From Actinomycetota bacterium (GTDB lineage: Bacteria; Actinomycetota; Thermoleophilia; UBA2241): a DNA stretch of 14,649 nucleotides. The DNA lies in the NCBI GenBank assembly GCA_003164655.1, contig PLTW01000084.1, positions 1-14,649 of the forward strand, read 5' to 3'. The position numbers and the translations under genes were made by a program. Of this stretch, positions 1-6,169 are shown one piece after another (position 1 is the first letter of the stretch; each line of letters starts with the position of its first letter). The notes below the pieces were generated by a model. That model made no database searches. It was not told the origin of the DNA and worked only from the letters and a program-made list of their open reading frames with translations.

Positions 1-10
1 GTTTTCTCAA

Positions 11-56
11 TTGGCGAAATATCGCAATAACGCTCAAAACCCCCAATCGGGGCGAA
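11..56. repeat. Dispersed palindromic repeat, copy A
   Basis: This copy begins with TTGGCGAAATATCGC (11-25), which matches copy C (1905-1919) at 14 of 15 bases. It continues with CGCTCAAAACCCCC (31-44), the reverse complement of the GGGGG-TTTTGAGCG module that ends copy C (1946-1959). CCCC-AAT-CGGGG (41-52) can fold into a small hairpin. It lies upstream of the lipoprotein gene. I infer a short non-coding interspersed element of the host genome, perhaps a terminator or an mRNA-end structure. An open reading frame passes through it, but that looks accidental. Confidence 0.55.
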
Positions 57-241
57 CAAACAGCGCACGCTTGCGAGAACTGTTAAACAACAGCGTTCAG
101 GCGGGATCGCCGATTTCATCTACGTCTCTCGCTAGGCTCTCCAAGTCTCGGTTTGGATGGAGGCTGTGGAGGAACCTTTCAGTCTTGCTGCTAGCGGAAC
201 TAATACCGAAACTTTTTAGCAATGCCGGGGTTGGACCTAAC

Positions 242-248
242 AAAGGAG
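242..248 (+). promoter_or_regulatory. Ribosome binding site of the lipoprotein gene
   Basis: AAAGGAG lies 7 nt before the ATG at 256. It fixes the start of the lipoprotein gene and argues against the longer overlapping frame that begins in repeat copy A. The remaining stretch (57-241) shows no convincing gene or promoter to me, only a small imperfect hairpin around 78-99. Confidence 0.75.
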
Positions 249-255
249 CATCCCC

Positions 256-669
256 ATGCCTACCATCTCCATGCCTTCCCGCAAGTCCGTTCTGTTCCTC
301 CCCGCCCTGCTTGCTCTGTTTTTCCTTGCAGGCTGCGGCACATCGAACCCGATTTGTGCTAGTTCGAGGCCCAAGCCGCTTATCGGTTCACTCTCACCTA
401 GCACGATGGATTTTGCTCAGGTGCAGCAGGGTGCTGTGCTCACCGTAAAGGGCAGCCAGTTTGTTTCGTCTTCTGTCGTTGTCATCAACGGGCAGACCCT
501 GAGCACCACGGTTGTCAGCAGTCAGAAGTTGCAAGTCCCAATTACGACTGGTTTGATCTCTGGTCCGGGAGACTTTAACGTGTTTGTGCAGACTCCGGGC
601 GGCAACTCCGGGGACATTGGCTGCGCAAGCGGTGGAAGCAGCAGCGTACTCGCATTGACCATCACTTAA
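256..669 (+). CDS. Putative lipoprotein with a single IPT/TIG-like domain
   Basis: The 137-residue product has a typical lipoprotein signal: a basic N-terminus (PSRK, 7-10), a hydrophobic core (about 11-24) and the lipobox LAGC with the acceptor cysteine at residue 27. It should be exported, lipidated and membrane-anchored. The mature part (about 39-137) is rich in S, T, V and G and reads like one immunoglobulin-like IPT/TIG fold, with the pattern 'P-x-I-x-x-L-S-P' at its start, 'G-x-x-L-T-V-K-G-x-x-F' in the middle and 'V-x-V-Q-T-P-G-G' near the end. Such domains mediate binding or act as spacers in bacterial surface proteins; no enzyme motif is visible. The start is supported by AAAGGAG 7 nt upstream. 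The gene stands alone between repeat copies A and B. The lipoprotein call is firm, the IPT/TIG fold is likely, and the specific role is unknown. Confidence 0.7.
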   Translation: MPTISMPSRKSVLFLPALLALFFLAGCGTSNPICASSRPKPLIGSLSPSTMDFAQVQQGAVLTVKGSQFVSSSVVVINGQTLSTTVVSSQKLQVPITTGLISGPGDFNVFVQTPGGNSGDIGCASGGSSSVLALTIT

Positions 670-740
670 GCTAGAACCATCATTCGGCCCCCGGAGGGAG
701 CCCGGGCGTGAAGGTGGATGCACGCAGCGTTCGTGTAACT

Positions 741-803
741 CTTGAAATATCGCGTTTACACTCACAACCCGGCCCCGTTTGGGGGTTCTGAGTGAAATCG
801 CCA
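741..803. repeat. Dispersed palindromic repeat, copy B
   Basis: The left part (744-764) is a 21-base block identical to copy C (1910-1930) except for one base. The right part, GGGGGTTCTGAGTG (781-794), matches the other end of the family. The two ends pair as ACTCA-n-AACCC (760-770) with GGGTT-n-TGAGT (783-793), with one mismatch, so the copy can form a hairpin. It lies between the lipoprotein gene and the Crp/Fnr gene and may end transcription of the former. Apart from this repeat and the inverted repeat at 893-908, I see no gene in 670-985. Confidence 0.6.
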
Positions 804-892
804 GTTCTCAGCAGTTGAACGAACGCTGGTGACCTTCGTCATTTGCAGGCTGGTGTCCATTTGGAGAAGACTCTCTCAGTGACATTAGGATT

Positions 893-908
893 TTCCGAAA
901 ACTCGGAA
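893..908. promoter_or_regulatory. Perfect inverted repeat upstream of the Crp/Fnr gene (candidate operator)
   Basis: TTCCGA-AAAC-TCGGAA is a perfect 6-bp inverted repeat with a 4-bp spacer, centred about 85 bp before the ATG of the Crp/Fnr-family gene. Dyads with N4 to N6 spacers are the usual targets of this family, for example TTGAT-N4-ATCAA for FNR. The half-site here is neither the FNR nor the CRP one. I infer a possible autoregulatory operator; a weak -10-like TAATGT follows at 920-925. Confidence 0.35.
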
Positions 909-985
909 CATAACCAGGGTAATGTCTCGGTGCTTCGTCGAGCCTGGGTCTCGGCAGTCGGAACTCTTGACAAGGGGGGCTAATC

Positions 986-1657
986 ATGACACCTGTGGTA
1001 GCAGCCAAGAAACTCAGCAAATTCGATCCCAAGACATTCCTTTCGACCATCAACGGCGGTAGAAAGATCGCGTTGTTTCCCAAAAAGCAGACGATCTTTG
1101 TTCAGGGCGACTCGTCCGATGCTGTTTTTTATATACAGAAAGGTAAGGTGAGACTCACCGTTGTGTCGCAGAGCGGGAAGGAAGCCACAATAGGGATTCT
1201 GAACCAGGGCGATTTCTTCGGAGAAGGTTGCCTTAAAGGGCAGCCTCTCCGCATGTGCTCCGCAACCGCAATGACCGATTGCTCCGTGATGAAAATTGGC
1301 AAACAGTCCATGATCGAAGTGCTTCACAGGGAACACGCGTTTTCCGATATGTTCGTAGCATATTTGCTGACTAAGAACATCCGATACGAAGAGGATTTGG
1401 TTGACCAGCTTTTCAATTCCAGTGAAAAAAGACTGGCCCGGATGTTGCTATTGCTGGCTCATTTCGGCAAGGAAGGCGCAGCCGAGATTGTAATCCCCAA
1501 GATCAGTCAGGAGACCCTCGCAGAGATGGTGGGCACAACCCGTTCGCGAGTCAGCTTTTTCATGAACAGGTTCAGGAAGTTAGGCTTCATTGATTATGAC
1601 GGCGGGAGTGGGTTTCAAGTTCACAGTTCACTTCTCAACATCGTTCTCCACGACTAG
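986..1657 (+). CDS. Crp/Fnr-family transcriptional regulator
   Basis: The 223-residue product has the two domains of the family at the usual length. An N-terminal cyclic-nucleotide-binding-like beta-roll spans about 29-115, with a phosphate-binding-cassette-like stretch at 77-94 (GDFFGEG, then R89 and SAT). A long dimerisation helix follows (about 119-160). The C-terminal winged helix-turn-helix is at about 172-215, with ISQETLAEMVGTTRSRVS as the HTH and R186/R188 in the recognition helix. FNR-type N-terminal cysteines are absent (Cys 82, 91 and 99 only), so an oxygen-sensing Fe-S cluster is unlikely; the ligand cannot be named. The ATG is preceded by AAGGGGGG with a 6-nt spacer (972-979). 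Similar regulators are, as I recall, abundant in Acidobacteriota. The gene is likely transcribed together with the small membrane protein 30 nt downstream, and possibly autoregulated through the dyad at 893-908. Confidence 0.9.
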   Translation: MTPVVAAKKLSKFDPKTFLSTINGGRKIALFPKKQTIFVQGDSSDAVFYIQKGKVRLTVVSQSGKEATIGILNQGDFFGEGCLKGQPLRMCSATAMTDCSVMKIGKQSMIEVLHREHAFSDMFVAYLLTKNIRYEEDLVDQLFNSSEKRLARMLLLLAHFGKEGAAEIVIPKISQETLAEMVGTTRSRVSFFMNRFRKLGFIDYDGGSGFQVHSSLLNIVLHD

Positions 1658-1687
1658 AACTTCATTCCGACAAAACGGGACTCTATC

Positions 1688-1963
1688 GTGAAGGCAGTCC
1701 TGGCGGTCGGTTATGCAACGCTCCTTATTGGAACCCCAATCGCTTTAATCAACTACCTTAAATCGGGCGTGGCGCAGAGTTGGCACGGTCCCCAATACAA
1801 CGTCTACGTGATTTGGCTCAGTCTGGAACGCATTGCTGCCGTGGGTTTTCTCGGGTTGCTGGCGTACTCGGCCATCGTGTTTTGCCGCCACACGTCTACG
1901 ATAGTTGGCGAAAAATCGCGTTTACACTCATCGACCCAGCGACCGGGGGGTTTTGAGCGCTAA
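1688..1963 (+). CDS. Small putative membrane protein whose C-terminus comes from a repeat
   Basis: This is a 91-residue frame starting at GTG 1688, 30 nt after the Crp/Fnr gene. Two hydrophobic stretches (about 3-24 and 44-66) suggest a two-helix inner-membrane protein. I recognise no family. The Shine-Dalgarno is weak (CGGGAC region at 1676-1681), so the start is uncertain. The last 18 or so codons (from about 1908) lie inside dispersed repeat copy C, so the basic tail and the TAA stop (1961-1963) are repeat-derived. This could mean a repeat inserted into the 3' end of an older gene. The frame may also not be translated at all. Confidence 0.4.
   Translation: MKAVLAVGYATLLIGTPIALINYLKSGVAQSWHGPQYNVYVIWLSLERIAAVGFLGLLAYSAIVFCRHTSTIVGEKSRLHSSTQRPGGFER
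1905..1963. repeat. Dispersed palindromic repeat, copy C, at the edge of the compositional junction
   Basis: The copy starts TTGGCGAAAAATCGC (1905-1919), shares 20 of 21 bases with copy B over 1910-1930, and ends CCGGGGGGTTTTGAGCGC (1943-1960). The inner CTCA (1927-1930) and TGAG (1954-1957) form the base of a hairpin. It supplies the C-terminal codons of the small membrane protein. It is the last element assignable to the lower-GC segment; similarity to uvrA begins within about 33 bp of its end. Confidence 0.6.
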
Positions 1964-2163
1964 CGCCTGGTTACGGAAACCACAAGCAAAAGCCACTCGA
2001 CATAGCGGCGCTGGCCTTCGGCGTAGATGGTGTCGAAGGCCAGCGACGACTTGCCCGAGCCCGAGAGACCGGTGATGACGATAAAGCGGTCACGCGGCAA
2101 GGTGAGCGAGACGTTCTTGAGGTTGTGTTCGCGGGCGCCGGTGATGACGATGGCGTCGCTCAA
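1960..2163 (-). pseudogene. uvrA: Excinuclease ABC subunit A, N-terminal fragment cut by the junction
   Basis: The frame starts at TTG 2161-2163 with GAAAGGA 5 nt upstream, 17 bp after the DUF2284 stop. Residues 1-56 are a textbook UvrA N-terminus: ITGAREHNLKN, then the Walker A motif GLSGSGKSS (32-40), then LAFDTIYAEGQRRYVE. After residue 56 similarity ends and 11 unrelated residues lead to a TAG at 1960-1962. The signature motif, zinc fingers and second ATPase module of the roughly 940-residue protein are missing. UvrA loads UvrB on damaged DNA in nucleotide excision repair. Because a bacterium can hardly be assumed to lack uvrA, the cut more likely reflects a chimeric join or rearrangement than normal gene decay. 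The tight spacing suggests translation coupled to the DUF2284 gene in a uvrB-DUF2284-uvrA operon. Confidence 0.85.
1964..1996. other. Junction between the lower-GC segment and the high-GC actinobacterial segment
   Basis: On the minus strand UvrA similarity runs perfectly through GQRRYVE, ending with the GAG codon at 1996-1998. It then changes to WLLLVVSVTRR and a stop, where UvrA proteins normally continue with SLSAYARQFL. On the plus side, repeat copy C ends at about 1963. The roughly 33 bp between belong to neither recognisable unit. GC content, strand bias and apparent taxonomy all change here. It may be an assembly chimera or a real rearrangement; the sequence alone cannot decide. Confidence 0.7.
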
Positions 2164-2180
2164 GCGGTTCCTTTCGGTGG

Positions 2181-2810
2181 TCAGTCCAACAGCAGCAGAC
2201 CGGTCCAGACGGGATCGTCGCCGGCCGGCATCTGGACCGGCAGTCCGGCCGCGGCGGCGGTGGCCAGCACGTCGATACCCACCGCCTCCATGGACGGCCG
2301 CGCGCGGAACGGCTTGCGGCACGGTGCGGTGGTCGATGCCCCCGTGACGGCGGCGACGCAGGTCTCGCACAGCCGGCACTCGCCGCCGCCGAAGGCGGCC
2401 GCGAACACATAACCGAGGCTCAGCGCCTCGCGTTCGAGGCCGTCCAGAACCGCGGCGAAGTCGTTCTGGCCGGCCGCGAGGGCACCCTGGTAGGCCTTGC
2501 TCGCCTGGAGCTCGTCGATACCCTTGCCGTCGTAGCGCCGCTGCACGTCGGTTGCCGTCAGCGGGATGCCCTGCTGGGCGACGAGGGCCAGCGAGTATCG
2601 TCGCAGCGCGGCGGCGAACTGCTCGCCGGTGGGGGCGAACGGCGGGCACATGAGGTTGCGCCCGTAGCCGGCGCACAGCGGCACGCGGCACTTGAGGACG
2701 ACACGCGGGTCGACCACGACCTCGAGCGCCGGCAACGGCCGCGCGGCGCGCGCGCCGAGCGCGACCGCGCGCTCGCACAGCGCCGCGGCGTCTCGCTCGA
2801 GTCTGGTCAT
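2181..2810 (-). CDS. DUF2284 predicted metal-binding protein in the uvr operon
   Basis: The 209-residue product carries eight cysteines in two clusters: C41-x4-C46-x8-C55, with the hallmark R-x-L-M-C-P-P-F-A-P around C55, and C145-x2-C148-x2-C151 followed by C164 and the block PCRKPFRARPSMEAVGIDV. This layout is that of the DUF2284 family, annotated as predicted metal-binding proteins and possibly binding Fe-S clusters or zinc; no reaction is established that I know of. The ATG at 2808-2810 is chosen because AAAGGAG lies 8 nt upstream; a start 27 nt earlier has no such site. It is 57 bp after uvrB and 17 bp before uvrA in the same direction, so it should be induced with them by DNA damage. 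It has no signal peptide, so it is cytoplasmic. A repair-related or redox role is only an inference from position. Confidence 0.85.
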   Translation of the reverse strand: MTRLERDAAALCERAVALGARAARPLPALEVVVDPRVVLKCRVPLCAGYGRNLMCPPFAPTGEQFAAALRRYSLALVAQQGIPLTATDVQRRYDGKGIDELQASKAYQGALAAGQNDFAAVLDGLEREALSLGYVFAAAFGGGECRLCETCVAAVTGASTTAPCRKPFRARPSMEAVGIDVLATAAAAGLPVQMPAGDDPVWTGLLLLD

Positions 2811-2867
2811 GGTCTCACTCCTTTTGTCGGCGCACACCGTCGGCGGACCAGGCGAGCCTGAGCGCCG

Positions 2868-4886
2868 TCAGGCGACGGTCGCCCGGCGACGCCCCAGCTC
2901 GCGCGACAGCTCCCTGATCTCGTCGCGCAGCTTGGCGGCGTATTCGAACTTGAGCTGGTCGGCGGCCGTGAACATCTCGGCCTCGAGATCGGCGATGAGC
3001 TTCTCGAGGTCGGCCGCCGGCATGGCGGCGCCTTCGTCGGCCGCCCGCAGACTCCGCTGCCGGCCCTTGCCGGGGACCGCCGCCTGCTGGGAGCTCATCT
3101 GGGCGATGTCGGTGACCGCCTTGACGATGCTGCGCGGCGTGATGCCGTGCTCTTCATTGTAGGCCATCTGACGGCGCCGGCGGCGGTCGGTTTCGTCGAG
3201 AGCAAAGCGCATCGCGGCCGTTTCGCGGTCGGCGTACATGATCACCGTGCCATGGATGTTGCGCGCCGCCCGGCCGATCGTCTGGATAAGACTGGTCTGA
3301 CCGCGCAGGAAGCCCTCTTTGTCGGCGTCGAGGATGGCGACCAGCGTGACCTCGGGCATGTCGATACCCTCGCGCAGCAGGTTGATGCCGACCAGGATGT
3401 CGAACTCGCCCAGCCGCAGCTCGCGCACGATCTGCAGGCGCTCGAGCGTGTCGATCTCGCTGTGCAGGTAGCGCACCTTGAAGCCGTTTTCGACCAGATA
3501 GTCGGTGAGGTCTTCGGCCATGCGCTTGGTGAGCGTGGTCACCAGGACCCGCTCGTTGCGCTCGATGCGACGGCGCGCTTCGTTCATGAGGTCGTCAATC
3601 TGGCCTGCCGTGGCGCGCACTTCGACCGCCGGGTCGATGAGCCCGGTGGGCCGGATGATCTGCTCGGCGATGTTGACGCTTTCGCGCAGCTCGAACGGCC
3701 CCGGCGTGGCGCTGACGAAAATGGTCTGCGGCACCTTGGCGATGAACTCGTCGAAGCGCAGCGGCCGGTTGTCGAGGGCGCTCGGCAGCCGGAACCCGTA
3801 GTCGACGAGCGTCTGCTTGCGCGAGCGGTCGCCTTCGTGCATGCCGCGGATCTGGGGCACCGTCATGTGCGACTCGTCGATGAAGACCAGAAAGTCGCTG
3901 GGAAAGAAGTCGAGCAGGCAGTTGGGCGTGGCCCCCGGCTGCTTGCCGAGCAGGATGCGCGAGTAGTTTTCGATGCCGTTGCAGAAGCCCATCTCGCGCA
4001 GCATCTCCATGTCGTAGTGCGTGCGCTGGCGCAGGCGGTGGGACTCGAGGACCTTGTCGTGGGCGTCAAACCAGGCGCAGCGCTCGTCGAGCTCGCGCTG
4101 GATCTCGGCCAGCGCCCGCTCGACGGCCGGGCCGTTTGTGACGAAATGCGTGGCCGGGTAGACGGCTACGTACTGCGGCTTTTCGACGACCTCGCCGCTC
4201 ACCGGGTCGAAGCGCGTGATGGCTTCGATCTCGTCGCCCCACAGTTCGACGCGCACCAGTGTGTCCTGGTCGGCCGGCCAGACCTCGAACGAGTCGCCGC
4301 GCACGCGGAACTTGCCCCGCGTGGGTTCGTAGTCGTTGCGCTGGTACTGGATGTCGACCAGCTTGCGCAGCACGGCGTCGCGCTCGATGTGGTCGCCGCT
4401 GCGCAGGAGCACCACGCTCTGCAGATAGTCGTCGGGCGAGCCGAGGCCGAAGATGCAGCTCACACTCGCCACTATCACCGTGTCGCGCCGCATGAGCAGG
4501 GCGTTGGTGGCCGCGTGGCGCAGGCGGTCGATCTCGTCGTTGATGGACGAATCCTTCTCGATGTACAGGTCGCGCTGAGGCACGTAGGCCTCGGGCTGGT
4601 AGTAGTCGTAGTAGCTCACGAAGTACTCGACCGCGCTGGTGGGCAGGAACTCGCGGAACTCGTTGCAGAGCTGGGCCGCGAGCGTCTTGTTGTGGGCGAT
4701 CACGAGGGTCGGCTTGCACGACCGGGCGATGACGTTGGCCATGGTAAAGGTCTTGCCGGAGCCCGTGACGCCGAGGAGCGTCTGGAACCGATCGCCGCGC
4801 GCCACGCCCTCGGCGAGGCTTTCGACCGCCTGGGGCTGGTCGCCGGTGAGCGCGTAGTCGGCTTGCAGGTGAAAAATGTCCGTCAC
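2868..4886 (-). CDS. uvrB: Excinuclease ABC subunit B
   Basis: UvrB is the DNA-damage-verifying helicase-like subunit of nucleotide excision repair; it is loaded by UvrA and recruits UvrC. The 672-residue product is full length. It shows Walker A GVTGSGKT (39-46), the beta-hairpin region that inserts between DNA strands (YYDYYQPEAYVPQRD, about 92-106), the DESH Walker B box (337-340), the SATPGPFEL motif (392-400), the QTIGRAARN helicase motif VI (535-543) and a C-terminal UVR domain (about 624-660) for UvrC contact. The start GTG at 4884-4886 has no Shine-Dalgarno; the promoter just upstream suggests a nearly leaderless message. A consensus LexA box sits in that promoter, so induction by the SOS response is expected. 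It heads the uvrB-DUF2284-uvrA unit. No key residue looks altered. Confidence 0.98.
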   Translation of the reverse strand: MTDIFHLQADYALTGDQPQAVESLAEGVARGDRFQTLLGVTGSGKTFTMANVIARSCKPTLVIAHNKTLAAQLCNEFREFLPTSAVEYFVSYYDYYQPEAYVPQRDLYIEKDSSINDEIDRLRHAATNALLMRRDTVIVASVSCIFGLGSPDDYLQSVVLLRSGDHIERDAVLRKLVDIQYQRNDYEPTRGKFRVRGDSFEVWPADQDTLVRVELWGDEIEAITRFDPVSGEVVEKPQYVAVYPATHFVTNGPAVERALAEIQRELDERCAWFDAHDKVLESHRLRQRTHYDMEMLREMGFCNGIENYSRILLGKQPGATPNCLLDFFPSDFLVFIDESHMTVPQIRGMHEGDRSRKQTLVDYGFRLPSALDNRPLRFDEFIAKVPQTIFVSATPGPFELRESVNIAEQIIRPTGLIDPAVEVRATAGQIDDLMNEARRRIERNERVLVTTLTKRMAEDLTDYLVENGFKVRYLHSEIDTLERLQIVRELRLGEFDILVGINLLREGIDMPEVTLVAILDADKEGFLRGQTSLIQTIGRAARNIHGTVIMYADRETAAMRFALDETDRRRRRQMAYNEEHGITPRSIVKAVTDIAQMSSQQAAVPGKGRQRSLRAADEGAAMPAADLEKLIADLEAEMFTAADQLKFEYAAKLRDEIRELSRELGRRRATVA

Positions 4887-4895
4887 AATGGTGCG

Positions 4896-4924
4896 ATGCT
4901 AGCAGAGCGAACACATGTTCGCAA
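4896..4924 (-). promoter_or_regulatory. uvrB promoter, nearly leaderless
   Basis: On the minus strand TTGCGA (4919-4924) and TAGCAT (4896-4901) are separated by exactly 17 bp; each matches 4 of 6 bases of the -35 and -10 consensus. A start about 7 nt below the -10 box would lie at about 4889, leaving a leader of only about 3 nt before the GTG. This agrees with the missing Shine-Dalgarno. The promoter lies wholly in the 41-bp gap after the lytic transglycosylase stop. Confidence 0.55.
4908..4921. promoter_or_regulatory. LexA (SOS) box upstream of uvrB
   Basis: CGAACACATGTTCG fits the Gram-positive/actinobacterial LexA consensus CGAACRNRYGTTYG at every position. It lies inside the uvrB promoter, covering part of the -35 box and the spacer, so bound LexA would block RNA polymerase. 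uvrB is a classical SOS gene in actinobacteria, which makes this a strong call even without a search. Confidence 0.9.
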
Positions 4925-4927
4925 TGG

Positions 4928-5509
4928 TCAGCCGCCGCTCGCCGGGCCCAGCTGCGCTGCGTAAGCTCGCCGGTAGAGCTTCTGCAGCGCCAGCACGTGG
5001 GTCACATAGTCGCGCGTCTCGCTGAACGGGATGGCCTGCGGAACAAGCTTGCCCCCCGTGGTCGTCAACCACGCATCGACGTTGCTCTGACCGGCATTGT
5101 AGGCCGCCACGGCGGCCGCCTCCGAACCGTGGTAGTGGTCGAGCAGCTGGCGCAGGTAGTAGCAGCCGTACAGGATGTTGACGCGCGGATCGGTGAGGTC
5201 GGCCGCGACGAATCCCGTGCCCCCCGTCTTGCGGGCGATGTCCTGCGCGGTCGAGGGCAGAACCTGCATAAGACCGACCGCGCCCTGGTGTGAGCTCACG
5301 TCGTCGCGGAAGCGGCTCTCCTCGTAGATCACGGCGGCCACCAGCGCGGGATCGAGATGGTTCTTGCGCGCCGCCATACGGATGGCGTCGATGTGCGAGA
5401 GCGGGTACACGGCGCGCAGGAACGGCGCGGGTTTGGTCAGTGTGAGGAGTCCCCACACCGCCGCCAGCGCCACGAGAGCGAGGCCGCCGATCAGCAGCCG
5501 GCGTCGCAC
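4928..5509 (-). CDS. Membrane-anchored lytic transglycosylase (SLT domain)
   Basis: The 193-residue product has an N-terminal basic stretch (RRR, 2-4) and a hydrophobic segment (about 5-24) that acts as a signal anchor or uncleaved signal peptide, followed by an SLT/goose-type lysozyme-like domain (about 37-180). The catalytic glutamate is E64 in YEES; GLMQ (79-82) and AYNAG (136-140) are the other family motifs. It should cleave peptidoglycan glycan strands outside the membrane, forming 1,6-anhydro-muropeptides. The GTG at 5507-5509 comes 6 nt after the coaE stop with only a weak AAGG site, so it is probably translationally coupled to coaE. As I recall, a lytic transglycosylase between coaE and uvrB is common in Thermoleophilia-like actinobacteria. 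No LysM or SPOR domain is present. Confidence 0.93.
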   Translation of the reverse strand: MRRRLLIGGLALVALAAVWGLLTLTKPAPFLRAVYPLSHIDAIRMAARKNHLDPALVAAVIYEESRFRDDVSSHQGAVGLMQVLPSTAQDIARKTGGTGFVAADLTDPRVNILYGCYYLRQLLDHYHGSEAAAVAAYNAGQSNVDAWLTTTGGKLVPQAIPFSETRDYVTHVLALQKLYRRAYAAQLGPASGG

Positions 5510-5515
5510 GCGGCC

Positions 5516-6154
5516 TTAGCGACTCGGCGGCGAGGTGCCGCGCCGGCCACTCTCGGCCAGGATCGTCGCATACGTCTCGCCGACGTACCTCTTCAGCCCG
5601 TCGCGCCCGCCGGTGTTGTCGACGACGAAGTCGCTGAGCGTAGCCTTGTCGTCTTCGGGCAGCTGGCGGGCGGCGCGGCGCTTGAACTCCGCGCCGGTCA
5701 CCTTGGCCGAGATCCGCTTGCGCCGAGCGGCTTCGGGCGCGGTGACCAGCAGGACATAGTCGAACACGTCGGCCATGCCGGTCTCGAAGAGCAGCGGCAC
5801 CTCGGCGGCCAGGAGCGGCGGTCGCGGCCGGCGCGCCTCCTGTTCGCGCGCCCAGGCGTCGATCAGGCGCTTGACGTGCGGATGCAGAAGGCTCTCCAGC
5901 CAGACGAGCTCGCCGGCGTCGCTGAAGACCACTTGTGCGAGCGCCGGCCGGGCGATCTGTTCGTCCTGGACGACGACGTCCCCGAAGTGACGCTCGACGC
6001 GATCGATGATGGCTTGCTCTTCGAGCAGGCGGTGGACGAGCTCGTCGGCCGACGCGACCGCCGCGCCGAGCTCGGCCAGGAACGCCATGGCCGTGGACTT
6101 GCCGGAGCCGATGCCGCCGGTCACGCCGAGGCGGGGAATGCGATGTGGCTTCAT
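5516..6154 (-). CDS. coaE: Dephospho-CoA kinase
   Basis: This enzyme catalyses the last step of coenzyme A synthesis, ATP-dependent phosphorylation of the 3'-hydroxyl of dephospho-CoA. The 212-residue product has the expected N-terminal P-loop GVTGGIGSGKST (10-21), the ADELVH segment for substrate contact (36-41), LLAAEVPLLFE (114-124) and a late arginine-rich lid region (145-165). The ATG at 6152-6154 is chosen because it puts the P-loop at the usual distance from the N-terminus; the frame remains open to 6211 but would start inside a hairpin. The length is usual for the family, and it lacks the C-terminal UPF0157/GrpB-type extension seen in mycobacterial CoaE. It follows rpsA in the actinobacterial order, separated by 77 bp containing an 18-bp-stem hairpin. 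Confidence 0.95.
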   Translation of the reverse strand: MKPHRIPRLGVTGGIGSGKSTAMAFLAELGAAVASADELVHRLLEEQAIIDRVERHFGDVVVQDEQIARPALAQVVFSDAGELVWLESLLHPHVKRLIDAWAREQEARRPRPPLLAAEVPLLFETGMADVFDYVLLVTAPEAARRKRISAKVTGAEFKRRAARQLPEDDKATLSDFVVDNTGGRDGLKRYVGETYATILAESGRRGTSPPSR

Positions 6155-6169
6155 GGCTTCACCGTCAGC

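Noticed and set aside
11..448. 145-residue frame beginning in repeat copy A
   Set aside because: It starts inside a repeat without a ribosome binding site and overlaps the well-supported lipoprotein gene in another frame.
967..972. TTGACA resembling a perfect -35 box before the Crp/Fnr gene
   Set aside because: It lies only 14 nt before the ATG, so the matching -10 would fall inside the coding sequence, and no -10 is found there; the sequence overlaps the ribosome binding site.
1960..2778. Longer 272-residue frame upstream of and including the uvrA fragment
   Set aside because: Its first 200 residues are an out-of-frame, arginine-rich translation of the DUF2284 gene; the TTG at 2161-2163 with GAAAGGA is the natural uvrA start.
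3147..4964. 605-residue open frame on the plus strand opposite uvrB
   Set aside because: It is the antisense shadow of uvrB in high-GC DNA. Its composition is low-complexity (rich in V, A, H, D, L), it has no domain and uvrB is unambiguous.
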